Shown: positions 22,640 through 35,661, counted from the stretch's first letter. The stretch is DNA of 64,000 bases from Symsagittifera roscoffensis (GCF_963678635.1 NC_087063.1:15257006-15321005); one strand, 5' to 3'. Numbers and translations are program-made. The notes: generated by a model not told the origin, from the letters alone.

Positions 22640-25600
22640 TGATTCAAACAATGAAGTGATAGGTGCAAAATTACATTTTTTCGACATGGAACATTTTTAA
22701 ACAGAACAAAAACATTTCAGTTACCATTTTTTTCCAATTGCTTTGCCAATTTTTTTAAGTTTTTTTTTCCATTCAGACACGATAAAACAGGCAGAATCTT
22801 GATGGTTGTTGCGTCGTCTTGTTCATTAGCTCAAAAATCTTTGCTTGAGAAAACTCTCTGTTCACATTTGATAACCTTTGCTAGTTCAACATTTGCAGGG
22901 ATAACAGTTCAAAACTTCTAGACTAAATTGGCAAAAAGCTAAATATCTAGATAGACCAATTTATTCTCTACAAGTATTAAAATTCAAAGAGTTATAAAAA
23001 CTAATTTTGGCAGATCTTTTGGGGCTAAGAAAAGTGATTCTGGAAATTTGTATTTTTTTCAGGCACGACAAATTGATAAATGAAAAAAAAATACCGGTTA
23101 CATTGCAAATGTGTAAGATTCATTTTTTAAAGTAGTGAAACTCAATGAGTTATAAAAAGGAATTTTGACAGCTTTTTCCTGAAATAGTAAGAAGTTTTGA
23201 TTCCAAAATTAGCACTTACCTTTTGTGTCAACAACCATCACAAAGGCTATTTGTAAATCTGGCAATAAATCTGAGAAAAAGTTATGACATAAAAAATAAA
23301 AAATATTTTTCTACTCATCGAGTTTTTTCTGGTTAATATCCGGAATTCGGGAGAATTAGTAGGGAAATTAGTGCCAGTTATAAGACCAAAGTTGAGAAGA
23401 TCGGATATCAAATATATGAAAAAACTATAGTCTAAAAGTTTTTGATATAATTGAAATAAAAGAAGACTTGAAAGAATAAATCAGCATAGTTGCCTAGCAA
23501 TTTAAAATTGTTTTCCAAATTTCCGCTTTTTTATTGGTAAAAAGCAAAATTGAACCATTATATCTCCGCATTTAGTGTTTTTAATGCATTATAACTCAAC
23601 TTGATCACCCAACTTATTCTACTATTCAGTTTGGAGCTGAAATGGATGCACATACAGTAGTATACACTTTCCGATGCTATCAGGGCATACTTTTTGTTTT
23701 TTTATCACTATTACATCATTACCTTGTATTTGAACTTCGTGTTTTATTTTTTTTTCAGTCATAAAAAGTGGAGATACAGTTGTAAATATCATCAAACAGA
23801 GAGTTATAAAAATTATTAGCCCGGTTATAAATGAGAAGCCAGATAAAAATGACTTTGTGGTGGCTTCAAGGGTATTGAATTATGTTTTATAATCATAACT
23901 GTGGCTGTAAAAGCGCAACCTTCAGTGATAATCATCTCATATTTTAGAAGCAAACTTGTCACAAAAATGATGAATTTATTGAACGGAATTACTCCCAGCT
24001 GATTTGTTTTTGATGGCCCGACTAACAGGCATGACCAAGTTTATATTAAGTAACTTGATCACCTCTCCTCGCAAGTATTTCATTCATGACTGATTAGAAA
24101 GGGTAGCTTGAGTGAGAAATTTTGATTTTGATTACATACCATGGATGACGAACAAAAATTGGTTACGATCGAATAAAGAACTAATGCACCAACAATAATG
24201 CCTTCTATTTTTGGTGCTCGCTTAGATGTATGGTCCCTTTAAACCTTGTTTAGATGTATGGTCCCTTTAAACCTTGTTTAGATGTATGGTCCCATAAAAG
24301 TACCAATGGTCCCATACTAATGTCAGACTTAGAAGATTTTAAATATAGTATCTAAGTTTTGCCAGTGAACTGATATTTTTGATAATTTCATTTTAAAGGA
24401 AACGTTAGTGGCTAATCTAACAAAGAATGGTATGCAAGTTTTCCTTTTGTTTTCATCCACTTGAAGTACTTCAAGTATACTTTAAGTGGTCTGGCGGGAC
24501 CACACTTCTATATGAGCTTATGAATGGGCTCATGTACTCATTGAAGTTAAAATTTTTATCAAAAAATTTTCAAAATTTTTTCAGACTGAAAAATTGGCCA
24601 AACTTACGGAGTAGAGGTTCTGTATTTTTGTAAAGTAATCAAGGAAAACTTTGAGAAGCTCTTGATGGAACAAAAAATCATTTATGAAAATAATACATAA
24701 GGCAAAATTGATAAACCATAGAGCAAAATTGACGCAAACGGAAACAAGCCATTAATGTCCCATTCATACAAGATATGAAACTCAAACGTATTTACTTTTA
24801 GCAGAACGTGTGCTGGTTTGGGATGAGGCTACACAAAAGGAGTGGCAATTGCGTCAAAAATGTTTGATTTGCCAGTCAGATTATTTGAACATGACTTTAA
24901 CTCACAAAATAAATTGAAGAAAAAATTGCTTATAAATTGCGTTTTGCGATTAGATAAAGCATAAAAACTTACAGCTTCTTTGGAGGAGAAACTAAACTAA
25001 GAGCGGTCATCCATATTTATGAGGATGGTTGTAAAAGTAAACAAGAAACACGCGGTAAAACAGGACAAAACTACGCAAAACATGGTTTTTTAACTGGTTG
25101 AAAAATGCAGGCAGTTAGAAGACACTAAAACAAGTGAAAAACGCAAGTTCAACTTTCTTTTAATTTTGGGAAATCTGAGCGAGGAGCTGAAAAACGGTAT
25201 AGAATATACACAATTCTGAATAATTAATGATTTTTTTTTCTGGAACAAGCGATCAATGGATGGTCGCCGCTACTTATCCAGCAGAATGATATAGACTCTG
25301 CTTCCAGAATCGATATCCGGATGTTGACATAAACGCTCATATGTCTATTCAAGAACTAATTTTGCTATCTAAAAAAACTTCCTGACTTATTTGTCTTTGT
25401 GTGTCTTTTCTTATCAGTAGTAATTTTTTCATAAGCAAAATAACTGAAACCTCTTAGAGTAACCGAAAAAAAAACGGTGTCGATTTTAGGCTGCAGTTAA
25501 CTTGTTCAAGGTTTTGTTCATCACATCATGAAATAAACATTAACTTAAACAAGATGTTTTATGCGTTCAGTAGTTTGGTAAGGATCTTTCTAACCGAGTC

Positions 25601-25771
25601 TTTGAATTTTGTCACATTTTTTTGGGTATATGGGTATCACTCGAATTTTTTTCAGATTTTTATTTTTGATCAACAAAAAACGAGTCTAACCAGTTAATGG
25701 GCCAATGGCAAATAAACTTCCAAAAACAGCTGCTTTTTGAATAAAAGATCATAATCACCAGCGAGTTTAGG
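22640..25771. other. Intergenic DNA, no gene recognised
   Basis: AT-rich with no exon-like island. The only structured feature seen is the short tandem repeat at 24223-24293. Confidence 0.45.
24223..24293. repeat. 28-bp tandem repeat, about 2.5 units
   Basis: TAGATGTATGGTCCCTTTAA plus ACCTTGTT repeats, with unit starts at 24223, 24251 and 24279. The first two units are essentially identical. Confidence 0.9.
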
Positions 25772-26190
25772 GGGGGCGAATCCCCCCTCAGGGATTCGAC
25801 CCCTTGCCGACCTAAAGGGTCCCCCTTTGTACTACTTTGAGATCTCCATTTTTGGCTGACGGACCCTAAATTTTTGTAAAACCGCCGTTGGCGCCAATAT
25901 ATACTAAATTTGAGGGGGAAGCGCGCGACGAAAATGCAATTTTTTGGTCAAACTTTTCCAAAAAAAAGCCTAAAACGCCTTTTTCGGCCAATTTTTTCAA
26001 AAATTAGTCTGCGTCGCAGAAATGTTGGTCAGAATAAGATCATTATAGAGATCTGTGAGAACTCGGAAAAACAGTTTGGTCTACCTAAAAAAAGGTCGAT
26101 AAAATTTTGGCAATTTTTTGAAAATCCGCCCCTAAAAAGATTTGAAAATTTTTTGATTTCCCGACGGAAAACGCAAGGGTCGTTTTCTTA
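25772..26190 (+). mobile_element. Family C repeat, copy 2
   Basis: The most complete family C copy. Its left part has an inverted repeat (CGAATCCCCCCTCAGGGATTCG), then AAAGGGTCCCCC, TTGGCGCCAATATA, GGGGGAAGCGCGCG and the A/T-rich 3' half ending near GACGGAAAACGC. Confidence 0.7.
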
Positions 26191-27044
26191 ATCTGGGCTA
26201 CTTTTATCAACAAACTGTCATTCAAAAAGGTACCTCGAAACTCAGGTGCTACTGGCGCAAAAAAAAATGAATAGTTTTCTCATCAGTTTCCTTGAGTTCA
26301 TTAATATTTTTACGCACGTAAATCGCTTTCCAGAACTTATATTACCTGAAGCGATTAAACTTCCATCTATTCCACTAAAATCGCTAAAAGTGACAAGATA
26401 TGGCGAAGACAGCAGCTTGAGAAATAAAGACAAAAAAAATTCAGGAACTTAATTATGGCTCCAATTAACTCGACATTGGTATGAAAAAAAAACTACTGAC
26501 AGTTTTTCCCAACAAAGATAAAATGTTTCCAGATATTTTAATTGCATCTCAAATGACAACCGAAAAAGTTCTAATGTGATGTATTTATAGGTCAGGCTGG
26601 GAAAGAATATCATTTTTGGGTGACTATTTTTGCGCTACTGTTGTTGGGCGATTGTTTTCGGGTGACTGCAGGCATGGCAACTGGGGTCGAGTGATGTGAA
26701 TAAGCGAAGCGCTCTCAGTAGTGACTAAGCTGCAAGGTGAAAGTTTTTGCAAAATTAGTTGTAATAAAAACATCCTGAGCTCACCAAGAAAGTTTTTGCC
26801 CCAGCATGGACGCATTGTTACTGCCCAGCGGCACTGGTTGTTCTTAGTGCAGGTGGAAATTTCATTAAATCAAGTTTTATTTGAAAACATTTGCTGGGAT
26901 CTACTCTGAAATGGCCAGCAAAAAGTTTTTGTTGCAACTGATTCCAGTTGGAAAAAAAATGTTCAATTTCTGTTGAAAACCATTGGACCATGAAATCTTA
27001 CCAGCGGACTCCTTAAAAACTCAAAGAGCTCACCGTCTGTTACT

Positions 27045-27350
27045 TTTTTATGACATCTAAATTTCTCGGTGACCGACCCTTAAATTTTTCTGCAGGCGCC
27101 TTTGGCACTATTAAGAAAAATGATTTTTGGCAAATAGCGTGCGTTAAAAAGGCAACATTTTGCTCAAAACATTCAAAAAACTCAAAAACGGTATTTTTTT
27201 TATTTTTCTGTAAAAAATGGCTTGCACGCTGAAAATTTTGGCAAAAAAAGTGTTTATAGTGTTTTTGGAGAACACGGAAAATCAATTTGGGGAGCGTATA
27301 AAACTAAGATATAAAAATCCCCCGCCTCGAGAAAGTCCAAGATCTGGTCC
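27045..27350 (+). mobile_element. Family C repeat, copy 3 (diverged)
   Basis: Retains CGGTGACCGACCCTTAAATT, GCAGGCGCCTTTGGC and the terminal CCCCCGCCTCGAGAAAGTCC. The middle is diverged. Confidence 0.6.
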
Positions 27351-28069
27351 AGGTGTGAGCTATCCTTTCAAAGTGGTTATCTAACGTTTTAAAAAGTCCG
27401 TGCATCAAGAAAAACTGATTTGAGTCTTTCTGAAATGAAAATATACAATGACTTTCCAAACATTTAGGGTATTTTTTAATAAATTAATTTTACTTTTTCT
27501 TTTTTTTTGCTGCAGTGGTGGTATGCACACAATCTACCGTGAGTAAAACTTTAGAAAGGAACAAGAACAATATTATATTTTTTCAGAGTCAATACGACAA
27601 AATATAATTAAATGAATTTGTCGTCCGAAAAACCAAGTAAACCAAATTTCAAAAAAATCAATAAACCTAAATTATCCAGACGCAGTCACAGATAAATAAT
27701 TTCCGGTAGTTTGCCAATGCGACCTAAATAACAGAAGAAAAATTAATTAAATTTTTATTTCTTTTCCCACAAGTTTTTCATGTGAATATCGCAATATGTC
27801 TGAATTAGCGTAGTTTGAAGTCTGGGTTCTTTGAGTGCATGGAAGAATCAGAATATTTAAAGCCAATTTGTTATAGAGCTAAGCTAACCGAAATTTTCAT
27901 GCCTGATCGAAGTGTCTCTAGCGGAGTGTTGAGCAGAAATTTCTCGCGTAGGATTCAAGTTTTAAGAAAACTGTTTGTGTAGCAAAATTGCAAGTGCTAT
28001 ACACAAAATAGGACTCATTTCCACCTTCCCACTGTTTTCAATTTTTCAAAACTTATAGTTCATTTACGT

Positions 28070-28510
28070 GTTATTGTTCGAAGCAACTAAGAAATTTATA
28101 TGCTCGGGGTGCATTTTTTATTCAGACCAATTCTCAAAAATATTTTCCTCGTGGATTGCACCATGGATCTTCGTGGTCCCAGCAAAGGGGATAGTCACTG
28201 CTAGACTATCCTGATTTAAAGACCGCTGTGAAACGCTCAGTAATAGACTAACGAGACTATAAAAATGCTGTGATACTTTGATGCTGAAAGTTTAACGCGC
28301 ATTATTTACGCGTGGCAAATTATCCCGCACCACAAAATCGTTCTAAACTCAGGCTCGTTAATTGGTTTTATTAATTCCATACTTGATTCATACTATAAAG
28401 CTTAAAATTCATAGTTTGTCAACATTTTGGTAACCAAAAACTATTCGATACCAGCTTAACGACATAGTCGGAAAATTCAGGGTTCTGCCCCGATACGAGC
28501 AGTTTTTTAT
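28070..28510 (+). mobile_element. Family B repeat, copy 7 (subfamily of copy 4)
   Basis: Shares TTTACGCGTGGCAAATTATC and the ending TCGGAAAATTCAGGGTTCTG then CGATACGAGCAG with copy 4. A non-family segment near 28150-28250 looks like an internal insertion or diverged stretch. Confidence 0.65.
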
Positions 28511-28519
28511 GCCTAAATA

Positions 28520-31050
28520 TACAAATATTCCATCATCTGTTCCAAAAATTGCGACAAAAACTTTTTTAAGTATGTTTTTGGCTATTTTAAAGTTTTTTTG
28601 AAAAAGTACCTTTTTGATTGAAATTATTGAAAACGGCGGTCTGTAACTTTTCAGCCAATTTAATTTGAGTATTGTCGAGTTTGTCAGCTACTGTCAGTTA
28701 TGAAATAAGAGTTGTCTGCTGGCTATCTGCTTAGCCTTGCAATACATACAGCAACCTTATACCTTTTTAAAAAGCATGCTTGAAAACAATTGTCTCCTCA
28801 ATTTTTTGTAGCAGAAAAATGAATGTCGAGAAAAAGATAAACCTTTTCCTCTTTTTTAAAACCTTCAATTCACTTCAAATTGCAATAGATAATAGAGATG
28901 GCTGCTTGGGCTCTAAAATGAAAAAAATATATATTCAAGGTTTTGGAAACTAGACGACAAGCAAATTGGACGATCAGAAAATACGGAATTTATACAATAA
29001 ATTGCGTGCAAATTGCCAGAAATTTGTTCACAGACTCAAATGAAATTTTGCTTGAGTAAATAGTCGTTGTCAAGCAACGAATTAGGTTATTTTTATCATA
29101 GTTGTATAAGTTATGCATTTCAAAAACTTAATGTATTGTAACGATTTTGTGTTTTATTACCTTCTTTTAATAACTTTGACTAGTTCTGTGATCATATACT
29201 CTTTTTATTTTTATGCTATAACCTTCTAAACAAAAACTTGTAGGCCCAGTTCTTAGCGTCTAAATTCTTTTTTACGGTCGTCTAATTTGATTTTTGTCTA
29301 ATTTTATAGTCACCGTTTAGAACATTATTCGATCGCGCATCTAAGTTTAAACTTAAGTAGTCGACTGTAACGGTTTATTAAGCTGACCTTTCGACTATTA
29401 TAATTGATAAAAATTACCAAAACAAGTGTTTGAAGGATTCATTATCGTGGTATGTTTCAAGGGATTGTAACATTCTTTAATCCATTATATTTGATTACAG
29501 TTCACACAGAAGAAGTCTATAAATGGATTAGAATTGATTATAATTTATTAGAATATCTCATTTTGCCAAAAACTATCACACAAAAAGTATATACATTTTT
29601 TTACAATTCGTGTAATTATTTTTTGTCAATAGGAAACTTCTAATAAGTAAGATCATGTCAGATTTGGTTCATCTGTACGCAAAGTTTTACCACGAAACAA
29701 AAGTTTCCTAGAGATCCTTTCATATTACTTGGAAAACTTACACGGTGAAAAGTAACTCTTCTAAAAGATTCATGAAACAAAAAAATATGCTGACAACTTG
29801 GTGGTTGAAAAACTATAAATGCGGATCATGAAACAATTGGAATCGAGAAGAAATGAAATAACATTTTTTTTTCATTTTTTTTTCAATAACCCAACGTCTA
29901 TGAAAAGCAGAAGTTATAAGCAAATTAGATGAAAGTTCGAAGGCAAAAGGGCAATTAAAAGGGATTATATTTGGTTAAAATCAATTGAATTGATTTTTTT
30001 TGTGCAAAACAAATAAATTAAAAATCAGGATAAAACAATTGATGATAATTTAAACAAAAGTTAGATGAATTAGTAATCGATTAAAACTGATTAAAATGTA
30101 ATATATTTGATTCGACTTTTTTTTCAAAGAAAAAGATTATAATCGAATTTTAATTGATGATATTAAAATTTTCCTCAATTTTAGTAAGACTGGTACTAAA
30201 TCATAATATAATTGATTGTTAACGCTTGAAACTGGATGCGGGAATTACCTAAGGTGTTTTGGTTCTTTTCACTTACACGGCCCAAAGTTTCTTAATTTTG
30301 CGATATTGCAAAACTCAAATGAACAAATGCAGAGAACAAACTTCTGACCGCGCTGATTGAATTTAGTTAATACAAATGCGAGCAAACTTTGAGCAGACGT
30401 CAACGTGGCCATTTTTTACTGGTGCAACTTATTAAAAAAAAAGAAATATCTCACTAAACAACCTTTCTTTTGGCCCCTTTGTCTTCTTTATAAGTCAATT
30501 TTAAGTAGTCATCATAAGAATTTGAGATGGTGATGAAATTTGGTCGGCTAATTCTTAGAACTTTTTTTTTGATATAGAACTTTTTGCGCGGAATATTTTT
30601 TTTCCATGCAAACTTAGGCAATACTAACCTAAGTTCAACAAGTTTTAGTGATGCATAAAAAAGAAGACTTTTAAGGCATGATTTAGAATATAGAAGATCT
30701 ATCTTTGAAAAAGTTGTCTACTAGATTGATGGTTAGAGCGCTGATTGATGAAGAGAAGTGGTCCGAACCGTATTTTTCACTTCAATTTTTACCCAAGTAC
30801 GACCGCAGAATTTTCACAACAATTTTCTGCTTGTAGTCGAAAATTCGGTAAAGATTTGTTGCGTTCAAGAAAAATTATCATTTTTTTTTGGAAACCTGCC
30901 CAAAACTTATGCAAAACTTTGAAGCAAAAGAATTTTTTCAGGAGAACATGAAAAAAACTTCCACTTTTACAATAATTAAAGGCTAAAAAGTCTGACCCCA
31001 ATTTGAGAATAGCCAGCTGATTTTGTTATACAGCTGAGTTTGAATAAAAA
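28520..31050. other. Intergenic DNA, no gene recognised
   Basis: Very AT-rich. No exon island, repeat-family copy or RNA gene was recognised. Confidence 0.45.
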
Positions 31051-31330
31051 CAAGACTGGTCATATCAGGGCAAAGCTCTGAATATTCCTACTGCCCATTA
31101 ACTGGTCTCAAACACCTTTTATTGAAAAAAATATTGCAAACTATAAATTTCAGGCTGATAATATCAAATTGTACTTAAATAAGTTTGAGTCGTGTGGGAA
31201 TTTAGGAAGACTAATTAGCTTGCCTCAATTCAATTTTGGAACATTTTTGTGTTGCTGAAGGTTTCGCCACGCGTAAATAATGCACGGTACACTTTCAGCA
31301 TCAAACCTCTCAAATCAAAAAACTTGAAAT
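31051..31330 (-). mobile_element. Family B repeat, copy 8 (truncated)
   Basis: Begins CAAGACTGGTCATATCAGGG and contains the reversed subfamily block GCCACGCGTAAATAATGC. It stops near 31330, so about half the element is missing. Confidence 0.6.
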
Positions 31331-31464
31331 CTATTTTGACGTTGATAAATATAATGTTATAACCAACTGCCATACTGTCTCTTGATTCAAGCATTGTGTC
31401 TAAAACACAGATTTTTTAAAGAAAACTTTCAAATAGAGGAGTTGTATATAATACGCAAACACAA

Positions 31465-31850
31465 CAACACTGATTGTATCATGGCTAATCACTGAATATT
31501 CTAACTGCGTCTATTGAATAATGTCGCCTATGTAGCTTTTTTCAGTTTTTTGAAAATCAATTTTTTTCAAGCACTATGTAAAAAAAGTGATACATTTCGC
31601 AAAAAGCATATTTTCAAATAAACATATTAGCATGCTTCAATTCAATTTGGAACGATTTCTAAGGCGGATTGAATCTTCGCTTACATTAATAGCACAAAAA
31701 AATTGCGGGTTTATTGTCGCAAAGTGGTATAATGGGCAATATTTATACCCCCGGAACTTAACAGAAAAAGAACTTAGGAGAAATATCTTTGTACTTGAGC
31801 CCAAAACCTCCTCGAGCAAAAATAATTTGTAACCTTCTTCAGAAGCCTGA
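31465..31850 (-). mobile_element. Family B repeat, copy 9 (diverged)
   Basis: Begins CACTGATTGTATCATGGC and keeps TCAATTTGGAACGATTTCTA, then GGCGGATTGAATC. It ends in the decayed equivalent of the TGTTCCGAC end near 31850. Confidence 0.55.
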
Positions 31851-32584
31851 AGAACAAGACCTAGTAAAAGACAATTGTGACTAATAGAAAAGAGCTTGAA
31901 ATTTGTAGCCCAAAAAATTAAACAAAAAAAGAGAAAATGTCACCTTGTTTTATAGTATTTTTTTCCAGTTCTTATGCACTAAACGGTACATAATCAACAT
32001 GAAGAAATCTTGAGGTAAAGTTTCAGCGGTCGAATTGGATTGGTTGATCGGCCAACCAAATTCTAGCAATACGGTCCCCCATTTCATTAAAATTTCAAAC
32101 GGATGAAAATCCCAGCCGAAAGCACCAAGTGAAACTTTATATCAACTTCAAGTTATTTGTAAAACAGAAATTCAGTTAAATGGTTTCAACAGAACAAGAT
32201 TTAAGTTTTTGGTCATTTAGGCTAATAACTTTATCTGCATGAAATTTTCATTTTAGATGCCAGGCCATGTTATTCGAATTTGATCGTCTAATTAGCTTAT
32301 TATTTATTATAGTACTTAAATTTTATTGGTTAAATACAACTTAGGTAAGCAATCCGACAAGAAATTGACATTTGCCGGAAACCGGCACAAAAAAGAAGCT
32401 ACAACAGGCCGCAAATTACAATTCCTGGTTGCTATTCTCATTCACAAAAATTCTCAACCAATCAGCGTTTTAAAACTTGTCCAAAACTGACTGAATTTAT
32501 CGTTTATTCCGAATTTTTGAAAAATGACCTCTGATTGGTTGACAGAACGTTCAGCATTCGGTCCTTCGCTAAACCTCCCCCCCC

Positions 32585-32824
32585 CCCAATATTAGGAAAA
32601 CGAAGATGAACAAACCTGTTGATGTCTTACCTTCATTATAGGCACCTCGACGTACTTAGTACGTTCTTCTAAATTTTCTTATTGTTCTAGAATGCTAAAG
32701 ATTTCATCTTGCTTTTGCTCATAGTTCATTTACAGTAATATTACTTAAGTTATAGACTTCATTAAAGAAAATAAAATATAACAAATTTGGTATAAAGAGA
32801 TTTATCTTGTAATTTTGGTTATGC
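32585..32824. repeat. Left 240-bp direct repeat
   Basis: Begins CCCAATATTAGGAAAACGAA and ends AATTTTGGTTATGC. It pairs with 34416-34655 at a constant offset of 1831 bp. Confidence 0.9.
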
Positions 32825-32959
32825 ACTTATTAGATACCCGGTATCTAAGCAAACAAATGTCATACGATTCTTATCAACCAATTCCTGAACTCTGTGAGCT
32901 TCAGCTCTCGAGTTCAACTAACTTCTAAAGCATGCTATGTTTACCCAATGATCCTCCCA

Positions 32960-34330
32960 AGGTCTTTATTTTAATTATCACGTTAACGTTCCGACCTCCC
33001 AAGGGTAGGGGGAGGGCCCTTTTCATGGGTAGCTAACTAATTTCAGGCATCTAAATTTTCTATCTCTACTCTATTCTAATCCCGATCTTCTAGCTATCAG
33101 GGGAACGTAGTTCGTCTATTAGTGGTCAAAATATACCAAAAAGTCAACTCCGGAGAGCCGAGTAAATTTCCCGTCCATTTATACTATTTAGGAAGCTTAA
33201 CTCTCATGCCGCTGTCTCATTACTACCAATTTCCTCTGGGACTACTTTTCTTTTACCCTGATTGATATTCTATCATTAGCGCATTCGCCAAGTTAAGTTG
33301 AACCCAATGCTTGCCAAGTTCACTTTAAATTAAATCCTCTACTCCGAGGTTGCAATGTAAAAGCTATATCTCTATCAGCTTCTGCTCTAGTTCCCAATAT
33401 ATACGTTTTCCTCCCAATTTTTAGCAAGGTGACTCATTCTTATTTCCAGGGGTTGGGCTGGGAAATGCGCCAATTTCCGGTGTTAATTTTGGGGCTTTCC
33501 AAGCAAGTTTGGGGTCAAAACGCCCAAAGGTCAGCTTAAGGTCACTCAGGGGTCAATCGGGGTCAAATTTCCATAAATAGGTTTAGAATCCCATAGGGGC
33601 CCTACCTACCAAGTTTCATCAATATCCCGTTAATACTTCCAAAGTTATCCCATTTCTAGGGTCCATTGTCACTTTTCACGGGGAAAGGCTATTAACACCG
33701 GAAGGAGTCACCGGAGGAGTTTAAATCACTAGGGGTCTTTTTCCGGGGATGAGTTGTAGTATCCGATGCCGCCATAAAATCGATATGCCCTCGCTCATTA
33801 TTTTGCGTAAATTGCCTACTTCCGGTTTAAGGAGTGATTTTCCAAAGTGCTAATAACTTCCGGTTGAACCGCCGGATTTGGTTCAAATTATAATACCAGA
33901 TGTATCTTGCCACTACATATCATCCCTCAAAGTTTCAAATCCCTGCGCGCATCGGTGGCCGAGAAGCGACTTCCGTAAGTTAGGGGTGGTTTTGATCACT
34001 TAGGGCATGAAACCGGAAGTGGGGGTCTGAGGGGTCTGGGTTTCCAAACTTAGGCTCCCCTTAACTAGGCCTACAACATACTAGAATTTGATCCCAACAC
34101 CGCCGCTAGTTTCCGAGTTCTGATAGCGCCATTTACACTTCCGGGGATCGTTATCACTTGCTCCCCAAGGGTCTGAGGGGTCCCGTTTTTTGTATGCCCG
34201 GGTCAAATCATCTCTAGTATCCGTCCTATGAGTTTCATAAACCTAGCCGCTGTAGTTCCTTTTTGGAGGGGTTTGCAGATCTTACTCCCCCTGAGTTTTC
34301 TGCCATAAGAGGGACTATATCTTCGAAGTT
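32960..34330. repeat. GC-rich degenerate repetitive core
   Basis: A recurrent phrase of the type A-GTTTCA-AA-CC...CCG...TAGTT-C-GAG appears at about 33608, 33930, 34085 and 34230, spaced roughly 150-160 bp or a multiple. CTTCCGG and GGGGTC-type words recur many times. No coding frame persists. It looks like an old, degraded tandem array. Confidence 0.45.
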
Positions 34331-34415
34331 TCAACTAATTCGAACTTTACCCTTTGTTTGCTGTACTACTTAATTTAATGACGAATCAATCTTACGCTCA
34401 GGTTACTATAGCTAA

Positions 34416-34655
34416 CCCAATATTAGGAAAACGAAGAAGAACAAACCTGTTGATGTCTTACCTTCATTATAGGCACCTCGACGTACTTAGTGCGTTCGTC
34501 TAAATTTTCTTATTGTTCTGGAGTGCTAAAGTTTTCATCTTGCTGTTGCTCATAGTTCATTTACAGTAATATTACTTAAGTTATAGACTTCATTAAAGCA
34601 AATAAAATATAAAAAATTTGGTATAAAGAGATTTATCTTGTAATTTTGGTTATGC
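34416..34655. repeat. Right 240-bp direct repeat
   Basis: Second copy. Its differences from the left copy are scattered single substitutions, with no indels. Confidence 0.9.
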
Positions 34656-34659
34656 CATT

Positions 34660-35412
34660 ATGTGTAATTGATTTCAAATGTTTGGCCGACAGTTTTCTCG
34701 CTTGAGTGACAAATTTTTATCAAGTGTGATCAAAAAGGCATCAAACAATAATCGAAGCGAAGAACTTTAAAAATCTATCAATAGGTGCTTGGGAACCCTT
34801 TCGGTATTCGCGAGTCAAAAGCATTCCGTCATTAGAAGCGTCATTGAGGTTCAAACAGAATTTCTAATTCAATTAGAATAATACAACCACAGGCTGCGTA
34901 AAGAATACACAGCACATCTCGATAGCCAGTGGCTTCAATTGAACAATATGGTGGTATAAAAAGATACTGCTGGTCTTTTGATCAAGGTGCAAATTACATG
35001 AAGGTCTCATTAAACTATAATTATCAGGATACCACAAAGTACCTGGCTAGATAAAAATTTTGAAAAAACTTCGTTGGATTTTGAATTTGATAGATCACAA
35101 TTGGCCATACGGTTTTTAAAAATTGTAATATAGGATAGAACATGACACCTCTCGAATCCCTTTTTATAGTGATTAAGGAGCAAGAAAATTTGCTGAAAGC
35201 CCCCAGTTGTCTCTTGTTTAAAGTTTGACCGTTTTTACAACCCTTACTACTGCTTTCATTTTCTTGTTTCTTTCAAAATAGTAGCGTTTTAACTTCTCAT
35301 TATAACAGAAATAAATAAACAGAACAAAAAATTTCTGAAAAACCTTGGTAGCTTAGCTATATCAATATTTTTCTCCAAAACTATTCTTTTTTTTTCGCAT
35401 TGTTTTTTCTTC
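34660..35412. other. Downstream of SPATA22, nothing recognised
   Basis: AT-rich sequence between the SPATA22 stop codon and the direct-repeat element. The 3' untranslated region should begin here on the minus strand, but I found no clear AATAAA on that strand. Confidence 0.4.
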
Positions 35413-35548
35413 TCAATCGAAATATTTGACGACTTCCGGCTCGTGTTGTTCTACCCTGACTGCCGACTTGCGCGCCTCTTCCTGCTTTGCATGTCTGGCC
35501 GAGTAGGCGACAACTGCATGCAATTTCATGTTCCACTTGCCCACACAT
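35413..35548 (-). CDS. SPATA22: SPATA22-like protein, last coding exon
   Basis: Seen: acceptor TTCTTTAG, then one base completing an Arg codon, 44 codons beginning CVGKWNMKLHAVVAYSARHA and ending PEVVKYFD, then TGA at 35415-35413. The exon is GC-richer than its surroundings. With the preceding exon (35661-35621) it gives the RCVG-x-(W/Y)-x-x-K motif, which I recognise from the C-terminal OB-fold-like region of SPATA22. SPATA22 binds MEIOB and coats single-stranded DNA with RPA during meiotic recombination (family knowledge). The C-terminal tail is shorter than in vertebrates. No polyadenylation signal was identified downstream. Confidence 0.8.
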
Positions 35549-35620
35549 CTAAAGAATGTACTACACTAGTTAGGCAAAAAATAAGAAGAAACTAGTAAAT
35601 AAATTAACTGAAGCAATGAC

Positions 35621-35661
35621 CTCATGTAGTGATTTCGGACCACTTTCCCCATCGGTTTGTC
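35621..35661 (-). CDS. SPATA22: SPATA22-like protein, penultimate coding exon
   Basis: A 41-bp micro-exon with acceptor TTGTTTCAG and donor GTCATT (weak at +3). It encodes DKPMGKVVRNHYM plus two bases of Arg, which the next exon completes. It starts in phase 0. That fits the phase-0 donor of the upstream exon at 59279, so the protein would read ...CMFFET followed by DKPMGK. This matches the C-x-F-x-E-x-D pattern of the family. The 72-bp intron to the last exon is very short, while the upstream intron is 23.6 kb. Confidence rests on perfect phase and motif continuity. Confidence 0.78.

Larger units (their letters stand above)
32585..34655. mobile_element. 2.07-kb element bounded by 240-bp direct repeats (LTR-like, type unknown)
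   Basis: Positions 32585-32824 and 34416-34655 are direct repeats, aligned without indels. I counted 9 differences in 240 by eye, about 96% identity. Between them lie about 1.6 kb of much higher GC DNA with no open frame of useful length. The repeats start CCCAATATTAGG and end GGTTATGC, so they lack the TG...CA ends of ordinary LTRs. No target duplication was seen at the outer edges. The right-hand inner edge on the minus strand reads TGGGTTAGC, a weak primer-site candidate. Alternatives are a non-autonomous LTR (TRIM-like) element, a Penelope-like element, or a segmental duplication around a satellite-like core. Confidence 0.55.

Noticed and set aside
32585..34655. Ordinary Ty3/gypsy or copia LTR element
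   Set aside because: No TG...CA ends, no target duplication, no convincing primer site or polypurine tract, and no coding sequence.
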